Source of the DNA: Granulicella rosea
Lineage (GTDB): Bacteria > Acidobacteriota > Terriglobia > Terriglobales > Acidobacteriaceae
Length of the DNA: 64,000 nt
NCBI RefSeq assembly: GCF_900188085.1
Contig: NZ_FZOU01000005.1
Location: 124,001 to 188,000 of the forward strand
Reading direction: 5' to 3'
Shown here: positions 36,672 to 44,370 of the stretch, piece after piece
Position numbering within the stretch: the stretch's first letter is position 1
Layout of the letters: the number at the start of each line of letters is the position of its first letter
Translations under genes and position numbers: made by a program
Notes under the pieces: model-generated
Databases searched by the model: none
Seen by the model: the letters and a program-made list of their open reading frames with translations, nothing else
Told to the model about the DNA's origin: nothing

Positions 36672-36700
36672 TTGACGTCTCACCGGGCGGGTGGGAGAAT
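36672..36700 (+). promoter_or_regulatory. Putative sigma70-type promoter of the TonB_C gene
   Basis: TTGACG (36672-36677), 17-nt spacer, GAGAAT (36695-36700), then GGAG and ATG at 36720. Good -35 and spacing, weaker -10. Confidence 0.5.
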
Positions 36701-36719
36701 CGCAGCTCTGGAGACTCTC

Positions 36720-37463
36720 ATGATTGTCCGCGCCCTGCTTGCGATCGCCCTGGCAGCACCTGTCGCCCTCGCTCAGGATGCTGCACCGCCCCAGCCGTCC
36801 CAGGAAAAGCCCACACACCCGGTAGGCGGCATCCAAGCCGGAAAGATTCTGCATGCCGTTCCTCCTCGGTACCCGGCGGCGGCCAAGGCCGCGGGGATCG
36901 GCGGGACCGTCGTCCTCAAGGGCATTGTCGAGAAGGATGGCACGCTTGATCACTTGGAGGTGGTCAGCGGTCCCGCCGAGCTCCAGCAGGCGGCCATCGA
37001 CGCGGCGTCGCAGTGGATCTACCAGCCCTACCTGCTGAACGGCCAGCCCACCTCCGTCGATACGCGCCTCAGCATCAACTTCAACCTGGGGCAGAAGCCG
37101 GCAGACACCGCCGCCGCGCCGGGAGACGGTTCCACCCTTTCGGGGTCGCGCACGATCCGCGTCTCGGGCGGCGTGCTACAAGGGATGTCGCTGACCAAGG
37201 TGCAGCCGCGTTACCCTGCTGAGGCCCGTGAGGCGCATGTCTCGGGATCGGTCGTTCTGGCCGTGGTGATTGGAAAGGACGGCCTCATCCGGAAGGTGGA
37301 GCCCATCAGTGGGCCGGATATGCTACGCGCCTCGGCCGTCGAGTCGGTCCGCCAGTGGACCTATCGCCCGTATCTGCTGAACGGTGAGCCGATCGAGGTC
37401 AATTCGACGGTGACCGTCAACTATAACTTCACCGGCGGCCCAACTCCCGCCACCGGGCCTTGA
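36720..37463 (+). CDS. TonB family protein with two TonB C-terminal repeats
   Basis: 247 aa. Signal peptide (MIVRALLAIALAAPVALAQ), a Pro-rich linker, then two TonB_C domains (about 40-125 and 150-240), each with the PxxxPxYPxxAxxxxxxGxVxLxxxVxxDGxxxxxxVxxG core: PPRYPAAAKAAGIGGTVVL and PRYPAEAREAHVSGSVVLAV. Classic TonB has one such domain, a membrane anchor and a PRP linker; here the N-terminus is a signal peptide, so it is probably a periplasmic TonB-like protein. ATG 36720 has GGAG 6 nt upstream. The role is uncertain. Confidence 0.85.
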   Translation: MIVRALLAIALAAPVALAQDAAPPQPSQEKPTHPVGGIQAGKILHAVPPRYPAAAKAAGIGGTVVLKGIVEKDGTLDHLEVVSGPAELQQAAIDAASQWIYQPYLLNGQPTSVDTRLSINFNLGQKPADTAAAPGDGSTLSGSRTIRVSGGVLQGMSLTKVQPRYPAEAREAHVSGSVVLAVVIGKDGLIRKVEPISGPDMLRASAVESVRQWTYRPYLLNGEPIEVNSTVTVNYNFTGGPTPATGP

Positions 37464-37539
37464 AGTCCTTTCTTTTTGCCTCCGACTCCGTTACACTTAG
37501 AAGGTTGTCCCGAATCACCAGATTCACCAAGGATTACCC

Positions 37540-37737
37540 ATGCCTAAGTTGAAGACCCATTCGGGTGCGGCGAAGCGCTTCAAGAAGACTGGCACCGGCA
37601 AGTTCAAGCGCGGCCACTCCAAGATGCGCCACATCCTCACCTCGAAGAACAACAAGACCAAGAGCCGCCTCGGTAAGGCCGGCCTCATCTCCGACGCGGA
37701 TCACTACAACGTGTCGCGGATGTTGCCCTACGCCTAA
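37540..37737 (+). CDS. rpmI: 50S ribosomal protein L35
   Basis: 65 aa, [24 protein letters not shown] with the family's [10 protein letters not shown] and Lys-rich pattern and the usual RMLPYA end. AAGGA 7 nt before the ATG. It is followed 170 nt later by rplT, as in most bacteria, but infC, which normally heads this operon, is not upstream; the TonB-like gene is. Confidence 0.97.
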   Translation: MPKLKTHSGAAKRFKKTGTGKFKRGHSKMRHILTSKNNKTKSRLGKAGLISDADHYNVSRMLPYA

Positions 37738-37907
37738 ACAGCGGCAGGAATGTCTTGAATCGTTGCAGATCAAGCGGGTCCAAGCGTAGATGACCCCTGG
37801 CTAAGTTGAAATAAACAAACGCCATCGAGATCGGCAACATGCATAGCGAGTGAAGTGGAACCCTTTCCACCAGCCGCTCAAACGACGTACGCAAAAGGAG
37901 CAACACC

Positions 37908-38306
37908 ATGCCCCGTGTAAAACGGAGTACAAAGCGCGCCGATCGCCGCCGCAAGATTCTCAAGCGCGCGAGCGGTTACTTCCTCACCAAATCCAAGCTC
38001 TACCAGGCTGCTCAGGAAGCCGTCGAGCGCGGACTCAAGTTCGCCTACACCGGCCGCAAGCAGAAGAAGCGCCAGTATCGCTCGCTCTGGATCGTCCGTA
38101 TCGGCGCCGGCGCCCTCAAGAACGGCATGAGCTACTCGACTTTCATCAACGGCCTGAAGCTCGCGGGCAACACGCTCGATCGCAAGATCCTCGCAGACAT
38201 CGCAGCCAACGATGCAGCCGGCTTTACCGCTCTGGTTGAGGTTGCCAAGGCAGCCCGCTCGAAGGCGGCCGCCGGCCACGCATCGGCACAGGCCGCCAAG
38301 GCGTAG
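37908..38306 (+). CDS. rplT: 50S ribosomal protein L20
   Basis: 132 aa. N-terminus [28 protein letters not shown]-binding basic tail, then the [25 protein letters not shown] core. The C-terminus is extended with an Ala/Lys-rich tail ([15 protein letters not shown]). In other bacteria L20 autoregulates the infC-rpmI-rplT operon by binding the leader; no candidate leader structure is obvious here. Followed by a hairpin terminator. Confidence 0.97.
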   Translation: MPRVKRSTKRADRRRKILKRASGYFLTKSKLYQAAQEAVERGLKFAYTGRKQKKRQYRSLWIVRIGAGALKNGMSYSTFINGLKLAGNTLDRKILADIAANDAAGFTALVEVAKAARSKAAAGHASAQAAKA

Positions 38307-38328
38307 TTTCAAATCCTGCATCAAACGG

Positions 38329-38361
38329 AGGCACGGCCCATGGGTCGTGCCTTTCGCTTTT
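38329..38361 (+). terminator. Intrinsic terminator after rplT
   Basis: AGGCACG (38329-38335) pairs with CGTGCCT (38346-38352), followed by TTCGCTTTT. Confidence 0.85.
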
Positions 38362-38401
38362 GATGGTAGAGTTTGGTCAAGTTAAAAGGAGAGACCGGGG
38401 C

Positions 38402-39490
38402 ATGAAGCTGGGACAGATGGTTGTGTGGGCGTTGTTTTCTAGCCGATTGCTTATCGCGCAGGCGAACTTTCCGGCGCCTATCTTCCAGCTTCAGGATGTG
38501 AAGCACAAGCTCCAGAAAAACGGCGTCCAAGTGGACGGCAATGTTCTTACCATTCGTTCGGGTGTGGGAACTCCGACGACAATCAATGTTCTTGCTTTCA
38601 GCAACGATGGCAGTCTGCTTGCAGCTGGCATGGACTTTGGCCGCGTGGTCGTTTGGAATATTACGACTCATGCCGTCGCGCACGTCGTTGAAACTGGGCA
38701 GGGGATTGTATCCGCAGTGGCGATATCGCCAGACAATCAGTTCATCGCTACCGCTGGCAGAGAGAAGAATGGGCAGCTCACCCTCTGGAATCTGGACTCC
38801 GGCAAGCTCACGCGCACCATCGATATATCGCGGACGCCAGTTCAAAGTTTGGAGTTTTGTCCAAAAGGGGATTGCCTGGTTGTGACCGAAAATGGAACCG
38901 CCATCGTCTTCGATCCGGTTCATGGGGGAACCCTTCTCGATCTTCAGGCGCTTTCCGAGCGCATGCCGGTCTTGTCAAGAGACGGAAGCGTTTTGATGAC
39001 AGCGAGCGGAGACGATTTCATCCTCCGAAGGGTCGCGGACTGGAAGGTAATGCGGTCTTTCCCGAAACCGGTGAAGTATGCGTGGCCTTTGGCTCTGGAT
39101 ACTCAAACCGGCACATACGTCTATGGAGAGCCAAACGGCAAACCCGGGTTCGTTGTCGCCAATCTGGATGCCGATCATCCGACGAACATAACTGGGCCAT
39201 CGTTGCTGCCCCAGTTCAATCCGTCAACCGGATTTTTCGCGAGTCCCGACATTTCGAGCGGGATCGTCTTCGGCCACAGCGGCGCTCGTCTCTGGGCATG
39301 GTCACCGAAGAGTGGGAAGTCTTGCTTATCCGATGTCCTCTACAGTGAAAGCGGGAAACTCAGCCCGAATGGGCTTTTCGTTGCTAGCGCGGTCGATAAT
39401 GGCGTCTTTGCGGCGAAGAAGGCCGCGCCGGGCGTGCTTGTCTGGTCGACTGTTTCTGTAATCGATTCATGCTCTCTACTCAAGCCGTAA
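38402..39490 (+). CDS. Secreted WD40/beta-propeller-like protein
   Basis: 362 aa. Signal-like N-terminus (LGQMVVWALFSSRLLIAQA) then repeats of the beta-propeller type, each ending in a W-x-hydrophobic strand: VLAFSNDGSLLAAGMDFGRVVVWNI, AISPDNQFIATAGREKNGQLTLWNL. Later blades are less regular and include a long insertion. Clear ribosome site AGGAGAG, 8 nt before ATG 38402. Base use is more A/T-rich than its neighbours (rplT, dprE1), so it may be horizontally acquired. Propeller assignment is moderate. Confidence 0.7.
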   Translation: MKLGQMVVWALFSSRLLIAQANFPAPIFQLQDVKHKLQKNGVQVDGNVLTIRSGVGTPTTINVLAFSNDGSLLAAGMDFGRVVVWNITTHAVAHVVETGQGIVSAVAISPDNQFIATAGREKNGQLTLWNLDSGKLTRTIDISRTPVQSLEFCPKGDCLVVTENGTAIVFDPVHGGTLLDLQALSERMPVLSRDGSVLMTASGDDFILRRVADWKVMRSFPKPVKYAWPLALDTQTGTYVYGEPNGKPGFVVANLDADHPTNITGPSLLPQFNPSTGFFASPDISSGIVFGHSGARLWAWSPKSGKSCLSDVLYSESGKLSPNGLFVASAVDNGVFAAKKAAPGVLVWSTVSVIDSCSLLKP

Positions 39491-39576
39491 GAGGCTTTCC
39501 CGTCCGCCTCGCACGTTGTCGGCCAAACGTAAGCCGGTCTAAGCGGTAAAACGCTGCGGACAGGTATCCTATATTT

Positions 39577-40923
39577 ATGCCCTCGTCTTCTAAGCCGTCA
39601 GCGCCGCCCCCGTTCGAATCCTGGGGACGTTATCCGAGCTACGCGGCGACCATCCTTCCCATGCACTGGCAGCAGGACTTTGCCGTTACGGCCGCCGGAC
39701 TGCACGACAGTGCGCTCGCCGTCGGCATGGGCCGCAGCTATGGCGACTCCTGCCTGCTCGAAAACGGTAATCTGCTCGTCACCACGGCGATGAACCGCAT
39801 GCTGCACTTCGATCCCGAGACCGGCATCCTGACCGCCGAAGCCGGTATGACGCTGGCGCAGATCCTCGACTTCGCCGTGCCGCGCGGCTTTTTTCTGCCT
39901 GTCACGCCCGGCACCAAGTACGTCACGCTCGGCGGCGCCATTGCGAACGACATTCACGGCAAGAACCATCATGTCGCCGGCACCTTCGGCAACCATGTGC
40001 TCCAGTTCGAGTTGATCCGGTCGGACGGCTCTTCGCGGCTCTGTTCGCCGACCGAAAACCCGGACTGGTTCGCCGCGACCATCGGCGGACTGGGCCTGAC
40101 CGGCTTCATCACCTGGGTGCAGCTTCGGCTGAAGCCCATCGTCAGCCGCAAGATCGACTACGAGGGTATCCAGTTCCATGGCATCGACGAGTTTCTCGAG
40201 CTGACGAAGAAGTACCAGCACGTCGAATACACCGTGAGCTGGGTCGATTGCGCCAGCCGGGGCAAGAACTTCGCGCGCGGCATCTTCATGCTCGGCGAGC
40301 ACTCCGAGGTTCCGGACGCGCTCACGCAGTCGCCCGAGCCAAAGCTGATCTTCCCCTTCGACGCGCCCGGCTTCGCGCTGAATCATGCGACCGTCTCGGC
40401 CTTCAACACGCTTTACTTTCACAAGCAGATGAAGCCGCACGTGAAGACGGTGCAGGACTACGAGCCGTTCTTCTATCCGCTCGACATCATGCTGAAGTGG
40501 AACCGGCTCTATGGCAAGCGCGGCCTGCTGCAGTTTCAGTACGCCATTCCGTGGGAGTCGGCGCGCGAGGGCACCATCGCCATCCTGCGCGCCATCGCGG
40601 ACTCCGGCCTGGCCAGCTTTCTCGCCGTGCTGAAGGCCTTCGGCGACGTGCCTTCGCCCGGCCTGCTCAGCTTTCCGCAGCCCGGCATCACGCTCGCGCT
40701 GGACTTCCCTATTAAGGAGGGGATCACTTTTCCCCTCTTCGAGCGCCTCGCGGACATGACCCGCGACTTCGGCGGCCGGCTCTACCCGGCCAAGGACGCG
40801 GCCATGACCGCCTCCCAGTTCCAGACCTTTTACCCCCAGTGGGAGCGGCTCGCCCGCTTCCGCGACCCCCTGCTGACCTCCAGCTTCTGGGAACGCTGCA
40901 CCGGAGACCGACCAAGCCTATGA
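39577..40923 (+). CDS. FAD-linked oxidoreductase, DprE1-like
   Basis: 448 aa. VAO/PCMH-type FAD domain with GMGRSYGDS (pyrophosphate loop) and PVTPGTKYVTLGGAIANDIHGKNHH, then a C-terminal substrate domain. This strongly resembles mycobacterial DprE1, which with DprE2 epimerises decaprenyl-phosphoryl-ribose to arabinose. The covalent inhibitor-target Cys of mycobacterial DprE1 (Cys387, in the VCVDFP motif) corresponds to Ala in LALDFPIKEG here. The overlapping downstream SDR is the matching DprE2-like partner. Confidence 0.88.
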   Translation: MPSSSKPSAPPPFESWGRYPSYAATILPMHWQQDFAVTAAGLHDSALAVGMGRSYGDSCLLENGNLLVTTAMNRMLHFDPETGILTAEAGMTLAQILDFAVPRGFFLPVTPGTKYVTLGGAIANDIHGKNHHVAGTFGNHVLQFELIRSDGSSRLCSPTENPDWFAATIGGLGLTGFITWVQLRLKPIVSRKIDYEGIQFHGIDEFLELTKKYQHVEYTVSWVDCASRGKNFARGIFMLGEHSEVPDALTQSPEPKLIFPFDAPGFALNHATVSAFNTLYFHKQMKPHVKTVQDYEPFFYPLDIMLKWNRLYGKRGLLQFQYAIPWESAREGTIAILRAIADSGLASFLAVLKAFGDVPSPGLLSFPQPGITLALDFPIKEGITFPLFERLADMTRDFGGRLYPAKDAAMTASQFQTFYPQWERLARFRDPLLTSSFWERCTGDRPSL

Positions 40924-41669
40924 CCACGTCCGCAAAGAAGATCCTCGTCCTCGGCGCCACCTCCGGCATCGCCGAGGCCACCTGCCGCATCTGGGCCGCC
41001 GAAGGCGCCAGCCTCTTCCTGGTCGCGCGCAACCAGACCAAGCTCGAAGCCGTCGCCGCCGACCTGAAGACGCGTGGAGCCGCCTACATCGACATCGCGG
41101 TCGCCGATCTCGACGACACGGAGCAGCACCCGGCGCTGCTGGCCCATGCCATCAACTCGCTCACCGGCATGGACATCGCCTACCTGGCGCACGGCATTCT
41201 GGGCGACCAGACCGAGGCCGAGCGGGAGTTCGCCACCGCCGAGCAGATTCTCCACACCAACTTCATCGCGCCGGTCTCGATGCTCACGTGGCTGGCGAAC
41301 TACTGCGTCCAGCGCAAGGCGGGCACGCTGGCCGTCATCTCGTCGGTCGCGGGAGACCGCGGACGCAAGTCGAACTACGTCTACGGCAGCTCGAAGGCCG
41401 GCCTGTCGGCGTTTCTCGGCGGTCTGCGCAACCGCGTCGACCGCGAGGGCGTCACGGTGCTGACGATCAAGCCCGGCCCGACCAAAACCGCGATGACCGC
41501 CGCCATGCCCGGCCAATCCAAGATGGCCGACGTGAACTCCGTCGCGAAGACCATCGCCAAGGCGATCACGGCAGGGAAGGACACGCTCTATGTGCCGTTC
41601 CAGTGGCAGCCCATCATGTTCATCATCCGGAATATCCCGGAGAGCATCTTCAAAAAGTTGAACCTCTGA
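40920..41669 (+). CDS. SDR family protein, DprE2-like
   Basis: 249 aa. Rossmann motif LVLGATSGIAEA, then YGSSKAG with the catalytic Tyr-x-x-x-Lys, as in decaprenylphosphoryl-ribose reductase DprE2. Start ATG overlaps the DprE1-like stop (ATGA), so translation is coupled and the two act in one pathway. DprE2 reduces the keto-intermediate made by DprE1. Acidobacteria are not known for arabinogalactan, so the sugar product may feed another glycan. Confidence 0.88.
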   Translation: MTTSAKKILVLGATSGIAEATCRIWAAEGASLFLVARNQTKLEAVAADLKTRGAAYIDIAVADLDDTEQHPALLAHAINSLTGMDIAYLAHGILGDQTEAEREFATAEQILHTNFIAPVSMLTWLANYCVQRKAGTLAVISSVAGDRGRKSNYVYGSSKAGLSAFLGGLRNRVDREGVTVLTIKPGPTKTAMTAAMPGQSKMADVNSVAKTIAKAITAGKDTLYVPFQWQPIMFIIRNIPESIFKKLNL

Positions 41670-41678
41670 CGTCGGCTT

Positions 41679-41707
41679 TTGTCATTCCCGAAGGGAATCT
41701 GCTTCTG
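41679..41707 (+). repeat. Family II dispersed repeat
   Basis: TTGTCATTCCCGAAGGGAAT then CTGCTTCTG, between the DprE2-like and transglutaminase stops. Confidence 0.75.
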
Positions 41708-41721
41708 CCTTTGTCTTACTG

Positions 41722-42714
41722 TCACCCGACCTGCTGCTGTTGAGCCATCTGCTGCGTCCTTGTCGGCGCGGGCAACTGCTCCGGCAGCGCCTGCGCCTTT
41801 TCGACCAGGATCGACCAGTCCTCCGGCACCGGCAGCTCCTGATCCATCGTCGGCGCGCCTTCGCTGGGCGTGACGCGTACGGCGACCGTCAGCTCGCTCG
41901 ACGTGCGTCCGCGGAAGATGCCGTGCGTCGGCGGCACGTCGGAGTAGTCGCGTCCGATCGCCGTGCGGATGTGCCGGTCGCCGGCGACGAGATGGTTGGT
42001 CGGGTCGAAGCCCACCCAACCCAGGTGCGGCAGCAGCACCTCGATCCACGCGTGCGTAGCGGACGAGGCCGAGCGATCCGTCTCCTTGCCGCCGTGGAAG
42101 AGGTAGCCACTGACGTAGCGGCAGGGAATCCGCAGCTTCGAGCGCACCAGCGTGATCATGATGTGGGCGAAGTCCTGGCAGACGCCCATCCGGCTGGTCA
42201 GCGCGACATCGATCGGCGAGTCCACCCTGGTCGACTTCGGCTTGTAGTCGAAGTAGTCGTAGAGCGCGTGGTTCAGCTCATGCATCAGCATCAGCGGATC
42301 GTCGCGGCGCGTCAGGTTCAGCTTGGTCGCCAGCTCGTCCAGCAGCGCGGTCGGCTCGGTGAACTCGCTCGGCAACAGGAACTCCCAGTAGTCGCCCTCG
42401 GCCACCATCGCGTCCAGCTCCGCCCAGGCGTCGGGCGTCAGGAAGGACGGTATCTGGATCGACGGCTGCACCTCGACGAGCGACTCGGCGACGATGACCA
42501 ACTGCCCGTGCTGGCCGGGAATGTCGAAGTGGTGGACGTGGTTCGCCAGGTGGTCGCGATAGCTGAAGACGCGGCAACGCGGGCTGACCGAGAGATGAAA
42601 GGTCAGGCAGCGCTGGTTCTGGTCGCTCCGCGGATGCATCCGCGTCTCCATCATGCTCTCGCTCACCATGTCGCTGTAGAGGAACTTCGTCAGATGCCGA
42701 ATCGAGTAGTACAT
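41722..42714 (-). CDS. Transglutaminase-like family protein
   Basis: 330 aa. The triad is Cys in GVCQDFAHI (Cys179), His in ATHAWIEVLLPHLG and Asp in GFDPTN. The Ile-rich N-terminus MYYSIRHLTKFLYSD matches the family with the strong GGAGG site just upstream, so ATG 42714 rather than 42762. The gene is downstream of an alpha-E and a circularly permuted ATP-grasp gene: the conserved trio of unknown function that may form and modify peptide amide bonds. The proteolysis/amidation substrate is unknown. Confidence 0.93.
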   Translation of the reverse strand: MYYSIRHLTKFLYSDMVSESMMETRMHPRSDQNQRCLTFHLSVSPRCRVFSYRDHLANHVHHFDIPGQHGQLVIVAESLVEVQPSIQIPSFLTPDAWAELDAMVAEGDYWEFLLPSEFTEPTALLDELATKLNLTRRDDPLMLMHELNHALYDYFDYKPKSTRVDSPIDVALTSRMGVCQDFAHIMITLVRSKLRIPCRYVSGYLFHGGKETDRSASSATHAWIEVLLPHLGWVGFDPTNHLVAGDRHIRTAIGRDYSDVPPTHGIFRGRTSSELTVAVRVTPSEGAPTMDQELPVPEDWSILVEKAQALPEQLPAPTRTQQMAQQQQVG

Positions 42715-42771
42715 CTCGCCTCCTCCTGAACTCCTGGTCATGCCATACATCGCCTGCGTCATCGTGCCTCA

Positions 42772-43758
42772 TTACCCTGCCAGCGCCGCCTGGATCGAAT
42801 AATCCACGTAGAGCTGATAGATCGTGCTGTGAATCGCTCCGCACTGCGTCTGGATGCCGCGCAGATACGCCACCACATCCTGCGCCATGATCTCGTCCAC
42901 GTCGGAGTAGCTGAGCGAGCCCTGCAGCTTGCCCGCGAGCCGCCGCAACTGGTCCGCGCGGCTCTTGCCGCTCTCGCGCTGGATCGCGCCCAGCGCCTGC
43001 TGCAGGCTGTCGATCGAGAAGCGCAGCGAGTGCGGAAACTCCTCGTCGAGCAACAAAAACTCCATAATCTTCTCGGGCGTCAGGTCGGCGGTGTAGACCT
43101 TGCAGTAGGCCTCGAACGCCGTCGCCGAACGCAGCAGCCCCATCCATTCGAGATATTCGTTGCCCTCGGGGCGCTCCGGCTGCAGCCACAGGTCTTCGTG
43201 ATAGGCCTCGAGCAGCATGGCGGTTGCCGAGGCGCGCTCGATGTAGCGGCCCACCTGAATAAACTGCCAGCCCTCGCCGTGGCTCATGGTGGAGTCGCTG
43301 ACGCCCTGAAACTGGTGGACCGCCTCCATCACCTGCTGCAGGAACTCGGTCGGCTCGGCGGACTGCGCGCCCACGGCGCCGTTCTCCATGCGCTTGTACT
43401 GAATCTCGGGCCGGGTCACCTGCAGGTAGAGGCTGTTCAGCCGGTGCCACTGCTCGGTGGAGATCTGCTCGCGGACATGGCGCGAGTTCTCGCGCGCCGC
43501 GATAATGAGCGACAGGATCGAAGCCTTGTTCTCGGTATCGAAGGTCAGCGCGCGGGTCAGCGCGTAGGGATCGCCCGTCCACTCGACGTCCTTGGGATTG
43601 CCGAGCGCCTGCAGGACGCGCTGCCAGCGCCGGTCCGCGCTGGTGGGGCTTTCGTCCAGCATCAGGTTCAGATTCACGTCGAGCAGGCGCGTGGTGTGCT
43701 CCGCGCGCTCGAGGTAACGGCTCATCCAGTAGAGACTATCCGCAACACGACTTAGCAA
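42772..43758 (-). CDS. Alpha-E domain protein
   Basis: 328 aa, all-alpha, matching the alpha-E family: MLSRVADSLYWMSRYLERAEHTTRLLDVNLN, YIERASATAMLLEAYHEDLW and the late RLAGKLQGSLSYSDVDEIM. Paired in most genomes with the ATP-grasp and transglutaminase genes. Start TTG 43758 with GGGG 7 nt upstream is supported by the conserved first helix (LSRVADSLYW). Function unknown; proposed to work with the ATP-grasp ligase. Confidence 0.9.
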   Translation of the reverse strand: MLSRVADSLYWMSRYLERAEHTTRLLDVNLNLMLDESPTSADRRWQRVLQALGNPKDVEWTGDPYALTRALTFDTENKASILSLIIAARENSRHVREQISTEQWHRLNSLYLQVTRPEIQYKRMENGAVGAQSAEPTEFLQQVMEAVHQFQGVSDSTMSHGEGWQFIQVGRYIERASATAMLLEAYHEDLWLQPERPEGNEYLEWMGLLRSATAFEAYCKVYTADLTPEKIMEFLLLDEEFPHSLRFSIDSLQQALGAIQRESGKSRADQLRRLAGKLQGSLSYSDVDEIMAQDVVAYLRGIQTQCGAIHSTIYQLYVDYSIQAALAG

Positions 43759-43769
43759 TTATGCCCCCT

Positions 43770-44351
43770 CTATCGTTCGTCGTCGTATCTCGTAAAGCTG
43801 AAGTAGAAGTTCAACTTCAGACCTAACTCAAGCGCGTGTGCCATAAGATCGCGCGAAGGCCCCAGGACAGTTCCCAGATGATTTTCCGCAAATTGTATTA
43901 CCGCTTCCAGGCCAAGTGAAAACGATTCGACGCCCGGAAAGCGGGCCAACTCCAGCAGGTGCTCCCGGTGCTCTTTCATGTAAAGCACTGCCGTATCATC
44001 CTGCTCGTACCAACTCATTGTCGAACTATCGCCAAGCTCAAACGAAACACCACTGTGATCTGGACGCCGCCAAACCCAGCTTGGCTTCAGCGTGCTGGAT
44101 GCGAGAAAGGCGTCAACATCAAATTTATCTCCCGACGCCAGTATCCAAAAATAACTGGTACTTTTATCCGCTCTAAGGACGTCCTCCCCAATATGAGTTG
44201 TCGCGTTCTGGATGTCGATGCTAACGATTTGTCGTTCTAGGTTGTACTGCACCGCAATATTTGGCGCGATATCAGCGGTAGTATGGACCGTGTCGCCGTC
44301 TCGCAAAGCGACATGGAATGAATCGTTATTCCTCTTGTATCGAAGCCTCAT
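43770..44351 (-). CDS. DUF2283-DUF4279-like hypothetical protein
   Basis: 193 aa. The first 55 residues (MRLRYKRNNDSFHVALRDG...NLERQIVSIDIQNA) have the compact DUF2283 beta pattern. The rest (SYFWILASGDKFDVDAFLASSTLKPSWVWRRPD ... LGLKLNFYFSF) resembles DUF4279. This pairing is unusual. The gene lies inside the ATP-grasp/alpha-E cluster, 11 nt before the alpha-E start and 19 nt after the ATP-grasp stop, and its A/T-richer base use marks it as a probable insertion by transfer. Function unknown. Confidence 0.7.
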   Translation of the reverse strand: MRLRYKRNNDSFHVALRDGDTVHTTADIAPNIAVQYNLERQIVSIDIQNATTHIGEDVLRADKSTSYFWILASGDKFDVDAFLASSTLKPSWVWRRPDHSGVSFELGDSSTMSWYEQDDTAVLYMKEHREHLLELARFPGVESFSLGLEAVIQFAENHLGTVLGPSRDLMAHALELGLKLNFYFSFTRYDDER

Positions 44352-44370
44352 AGGATGTTTTGTCCTCTTA

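Noticed and set aside
36600..36675. Possible short zinc-ribbon peptide (CPECGY) between gyrB and the TonB gene
   Set aside because: No start codon or ribosome site in that frame; one CxxC is not enough and the gap is explained by two divergent promoters.
39598..39640. tRNA T-arm-like GTTCGAATCC
   Set aside because: It lies inside the DprE1-like coding sequence (PPFESWG) and has no surrounding cloverleaf.
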